Part shown: positions 12,648 through 14,405 of the stretch, piece after piece | How positions within the stretch are numbered: position 1 is the first letter of the stretch | Layout of the letters: every line of letters begins with the position of its first letter | Source of the DNA: Comamonadaceae bacterium | GTDB lineage: Bacteria > Pseudomonadota > Gammaproteobacteria > Burkholderiales > Burkholderiaceae | Direction: 5' to 3' | Length of the DNA stretch: 14,405 nt | NCBI GenBank assembly: GCA_947505915.1 | Contig: CANNNH010000021.1 | Span: forward strand, 1-14,405 | Made by a program: the position numbers and the translations under genes | The notes under the pieces: generated by a model | Database searches by the model: none | What the model was told of the DNA's origin: nothing | Seen by the model: only the letters and a program-made list of their open reading frames with translations

Positions 12648-14405
12648 ATGCATGCAGGTACAGCGCCAACCGGGCTGCTGGCGGGTGGGGTGCTGGGCAC
12701 GGCCTTGCAGTTGCAGCAGGCCAGTCTGTCAGCGGTGTCGATCTACCAGGGCTGCCTGGCTGCAGTCGTGCTGTTACTGGCCTTGGGTTTGTTCGGCGTT
12801 TCGCGCCGTGTTCCGCTCAGGGCTGGCGCGGGTGTCTGGATGCGCATGGCCTCCTTGCTGCTGGCGGGGCTGGCGGCAGGCTTTGGTGCAACAGGCTGGC
12901 GTGCGGTGGACTTTCAGGCGCAGGCACTGAACCCGGCGCTGGAGGGGCGTGACCTGCAGATCGTAGGCACAGTGGCGGCCATGCCGCAGGCCGGTGAAGA
13001 CGCACTGCGTTTTAAATTGCGGGTCGAGTCTGCGCAGCTGGAAGGCCAAGCCGTGCGCTTGCCGCCGCTCATTGAGCTGGGTTGGTATTCGGGCTTTTTC
13101 ATGGGGCCGCGGCCCCAGGCTGTTGTTGTGACGGCTGCAGACACGCCGGAAGACATGGCCGACCGGGCCGAGACCCTGCTGCAATTGCAACGCCTGCCGC
13201 AGCCCATGCGCGCAGGCGAACGCTGGCAGATAACGGTGCGGCTTAAAGCGCCACACGGCAACAGCAACCCGCATGGCTTTGACTATGAGCTGCGGCTTTG
13301 GGAGCAGGGCGTGCAGGCGAGCGGCTATGTGCGCGCCGGGCTGCGCGACACGCCGCCACAAAAGCTGGTCGCGCCGGCCTGGACAGGTCTTTGGCACAGC
13401 ATAGAGCGGGCTCGTCAGAGCGTGCGCGAAGCTATTTTTGAGCGCGTGGCCGACCGCCAACTGGCCGGCGTGTTGGCGGCGCTGGTGATGGGCGACCAGG
13501 CTGCCATTGAGCGTAGTGACTGGGATGTTTTCCGGGCCACGGGCGTGGCGCACCTGATCAGCATTTCGGGCTTGCACATCACGCTCTTTGCGTGGCTGGC
13601 TTCACGGCTGCTGGGTGCGCTGTGGCGGGGCTCGGCCCGCTTGACGCCGGCGCTGTGTTTAGCCTGCCCCGCCGGCAGCGTGGCGGCCTGGGGTGGCCTG
13701 GCGCTGGCCGTCGCGTATGCAGCTTTTTCGGGTTGGGGCTTGCCGGCGCAGCGCACGGTGTGGATGCTGGCCGTGGTGGTGGCCTTGCGCCAGAGCGGGC
13801 GTCAATGGGCCTGGCCGCATGTCTGGCTGCTGGCCATGGCGGTGGTTGTTGCTTTTGATCCTTGGGCTTTGTTGCAAGCAGGCTTCTGGTTGTCGTTCGT
13901 GGCGGTGGGCATTTTGTTTGCCGCCAACCCCGAGGCATCTGATGGCACTGCGCATGCCCTTGACGAGGCTGCGTTGCAGCGACCCTGGTGGCGCAGCGCC
14001 ATAGGTCGGCTGGTGGGCATGCTGCGCGAGCAATGGGTCATCACCCTGGCGCTGACGCCCATGAGCTTGCTATTGTTCAACCAGGTTTCTGTGGTCGGCT
14101 TGCTGGCCAATGCGCTGGCGATTCCCTGGGTCACGCTGCTGGTCACGCCGCTGGCTTTGCTGGGTGTGATGATGCCGCCCTTGTGGAGTGTGTCGGCCTG
14201 GCTGACGGGCTTGCTGATGAGTTTTTTGCAAGTGTTGGCTGCTTGGCCCATGGCCACCATCAGTCAGGCGGCGGTGCCGCTGTGGTGCGCGCTGGCCGGT
14301 GTGGCCGGCGGCTTGCTGCTGGTGATGCGCTTGCCCTGGCACTGGCGGGCGCTGGGCGTGCCGCTGCTCTTGCCGGTACTTTTGTGGCAGCCGCTGCGAC
14401 CGACA
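12648..14405 (+). CDS. comEC: DNA internalization protein ComEC/Rec2, C-terminus outside window
   Basis: Inner-membrane channel that carries single-stranded DNA into the cytoplasm during natural transformation. 586 residues are present and the frame is open at the right edge. N-terminal membrane helices (about 9-22 and 27-52) precede a DUF4131/OB-fold region ending in FDYELRLWEQGVQASGYV (211-228). The Competence domain follows with the signature VAHLISISGLH (about 300-310), LLQAGFWLSFVAVGILF and a run of membrane helices. The C-terminal metallo-beta-lactamase-like domain of this family would lie beyond the window. The ATG at 12648 is used; a TTG at 12627 preceded by GAAAGA is a possible earlier start. 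It diverges from the RidA-family gene over 156 nt. Presence of comEC suggests, but does not prove, competence in the host. Confidence 0.95.
   Translation, partial: MHAGTAPTGLLAGGVLGTALQLQQASLSAVSIYQGCLAAVVLLLALGLFGVSRRVPLRAGAGVWMRMASLLLAGLAAGFGATGWRAVDFQAQALNPALEGRDLQIVGTVAAMPQAGEDALRFKLRVESAQLEGQAVRLPPLIELGWYSGFFMGPRPQAVVVTAADTPEDMADRAETLLQLQRLPQPMRAGERWQITVRLKAPHGNSNPHGFDYELRLWEQGVQASGYVRAGLRDTPPQKLVAPAWTGLWHSIERARQSVREAIFERVADRQLAGVLAALVMGDQAAIERSDWDVFRATGVAHLISISGLHITLFAWLASRLLGALWRGSARLTPALCLACPAGSVAAWGGLALAVAYAAFSGWGLPAQRTVWMLAVVVALRQSGRQWAWPHVWLLAMAVVVAFDPWALLQAGFWLSFVAVGILFAANPEASDGTAHALDEAALQRPWWRSAIGRLVGMLREQWVITLALTPMSLLLFNQVSVVGLLANALAIPWVTLLVTPLALLGVMMPPLWSVSAWLTGLLMSFLQVLAAWPMATISQAAVPLWCALAGVAGGLLLVMRLPWHWRALGVPLLLPVLLWQPLRPT

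Noticed and set aside
12652..12930. 92-codon plus-strand frame starting just inside comEC
   Set aside because: Uses the ATG four nt after the comEC start in another frame; Cys/Trp/Arg-rich product, while the comEC frame shows family motifs throughout.
1..14405. A defence island, phage, integrative element or other new multi-gene system
   Set aside because: Nearly every gene is a recognisable core or common accessory gene, with no integrase, transposase, toxin-antitoxin pair, nuclease/ATPase defence cluster, reverse transcriptase or CRISPR-like spacing on either strand.

Overview
The window reads as a stretch of chromosome from a GC-rich betaproteobacterium of the order Burkholderiales, most likely Comamonadaceae-like. 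This is judged from protein character, from the dapA-bamC-MBL hydrolase cluster, and from the way parE, a lytic transglycosylase and parC lie together. It is mostly housekeeping DNA. I see no transposase, integrase, phage gene, CRISPR array, tRNA or rRNA, and no convincing new multi-gene system. The points of interest are in the intergenic DNA and in small genes.

Layout. (1) Positions 1-4662 are all on the minus strand, in two groups. The upstream group is an MFS transporter, a 38-residue membrane peptide and a SAM methyltransferase, packed with gaps of 4 nt and -1 nt. About 100 nt further on come dapA (lysine/cell-wall precursor synthesis), bamC (outer-membrane assembly lipoprotein) and an MBL-fold hydrolase that runs off the left edge. 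(2) The 118-nt divergent gap at 4663-4780 holds a nested inverted repeat that can be read as a LexA-type box or as a minus-strand terminator. (3) Positions 4781-10086, plus strand: parE, a lytic transglycosylase with a DUF4124-like N-terminus, and parC. These are the two topoisomerase IV subunits with a peptidoglycan enzyme between them.

(4) Positions 10142-11165, minus strand: a DUF4395-type membrane protein and, less certainly, a 72-residue ORF of unknown function with a perfect TATAAT upstream. (5) Positions 11166-11980: a long leader, a glycine-rich RRM RNA-binding protein gene and a strong terminator. The leader carries a 10-bp hairpin whose loop is complementary to the sequence just downstream, so two mutually exclusive folds are possible. 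(6) Positions 12006-12491, minus strand: a RidA-family protein. Divergent from it, comEC (DNA uptake channel) starts at 12648 and runs off the right edge.

How the genes fit together: dapA feeds meso-diaminopimelate to peptidoglycan and lysine, bamC helps insert outer-membrane proteins, the transglycosylase trims peptidoglycan, and topoisomerase IV separates sister chromosomes, so much of the window concerns envelope growth and division. The promoter, operator and RNA-structure calls come from reading the sequence only and are weaker than the gene calls.
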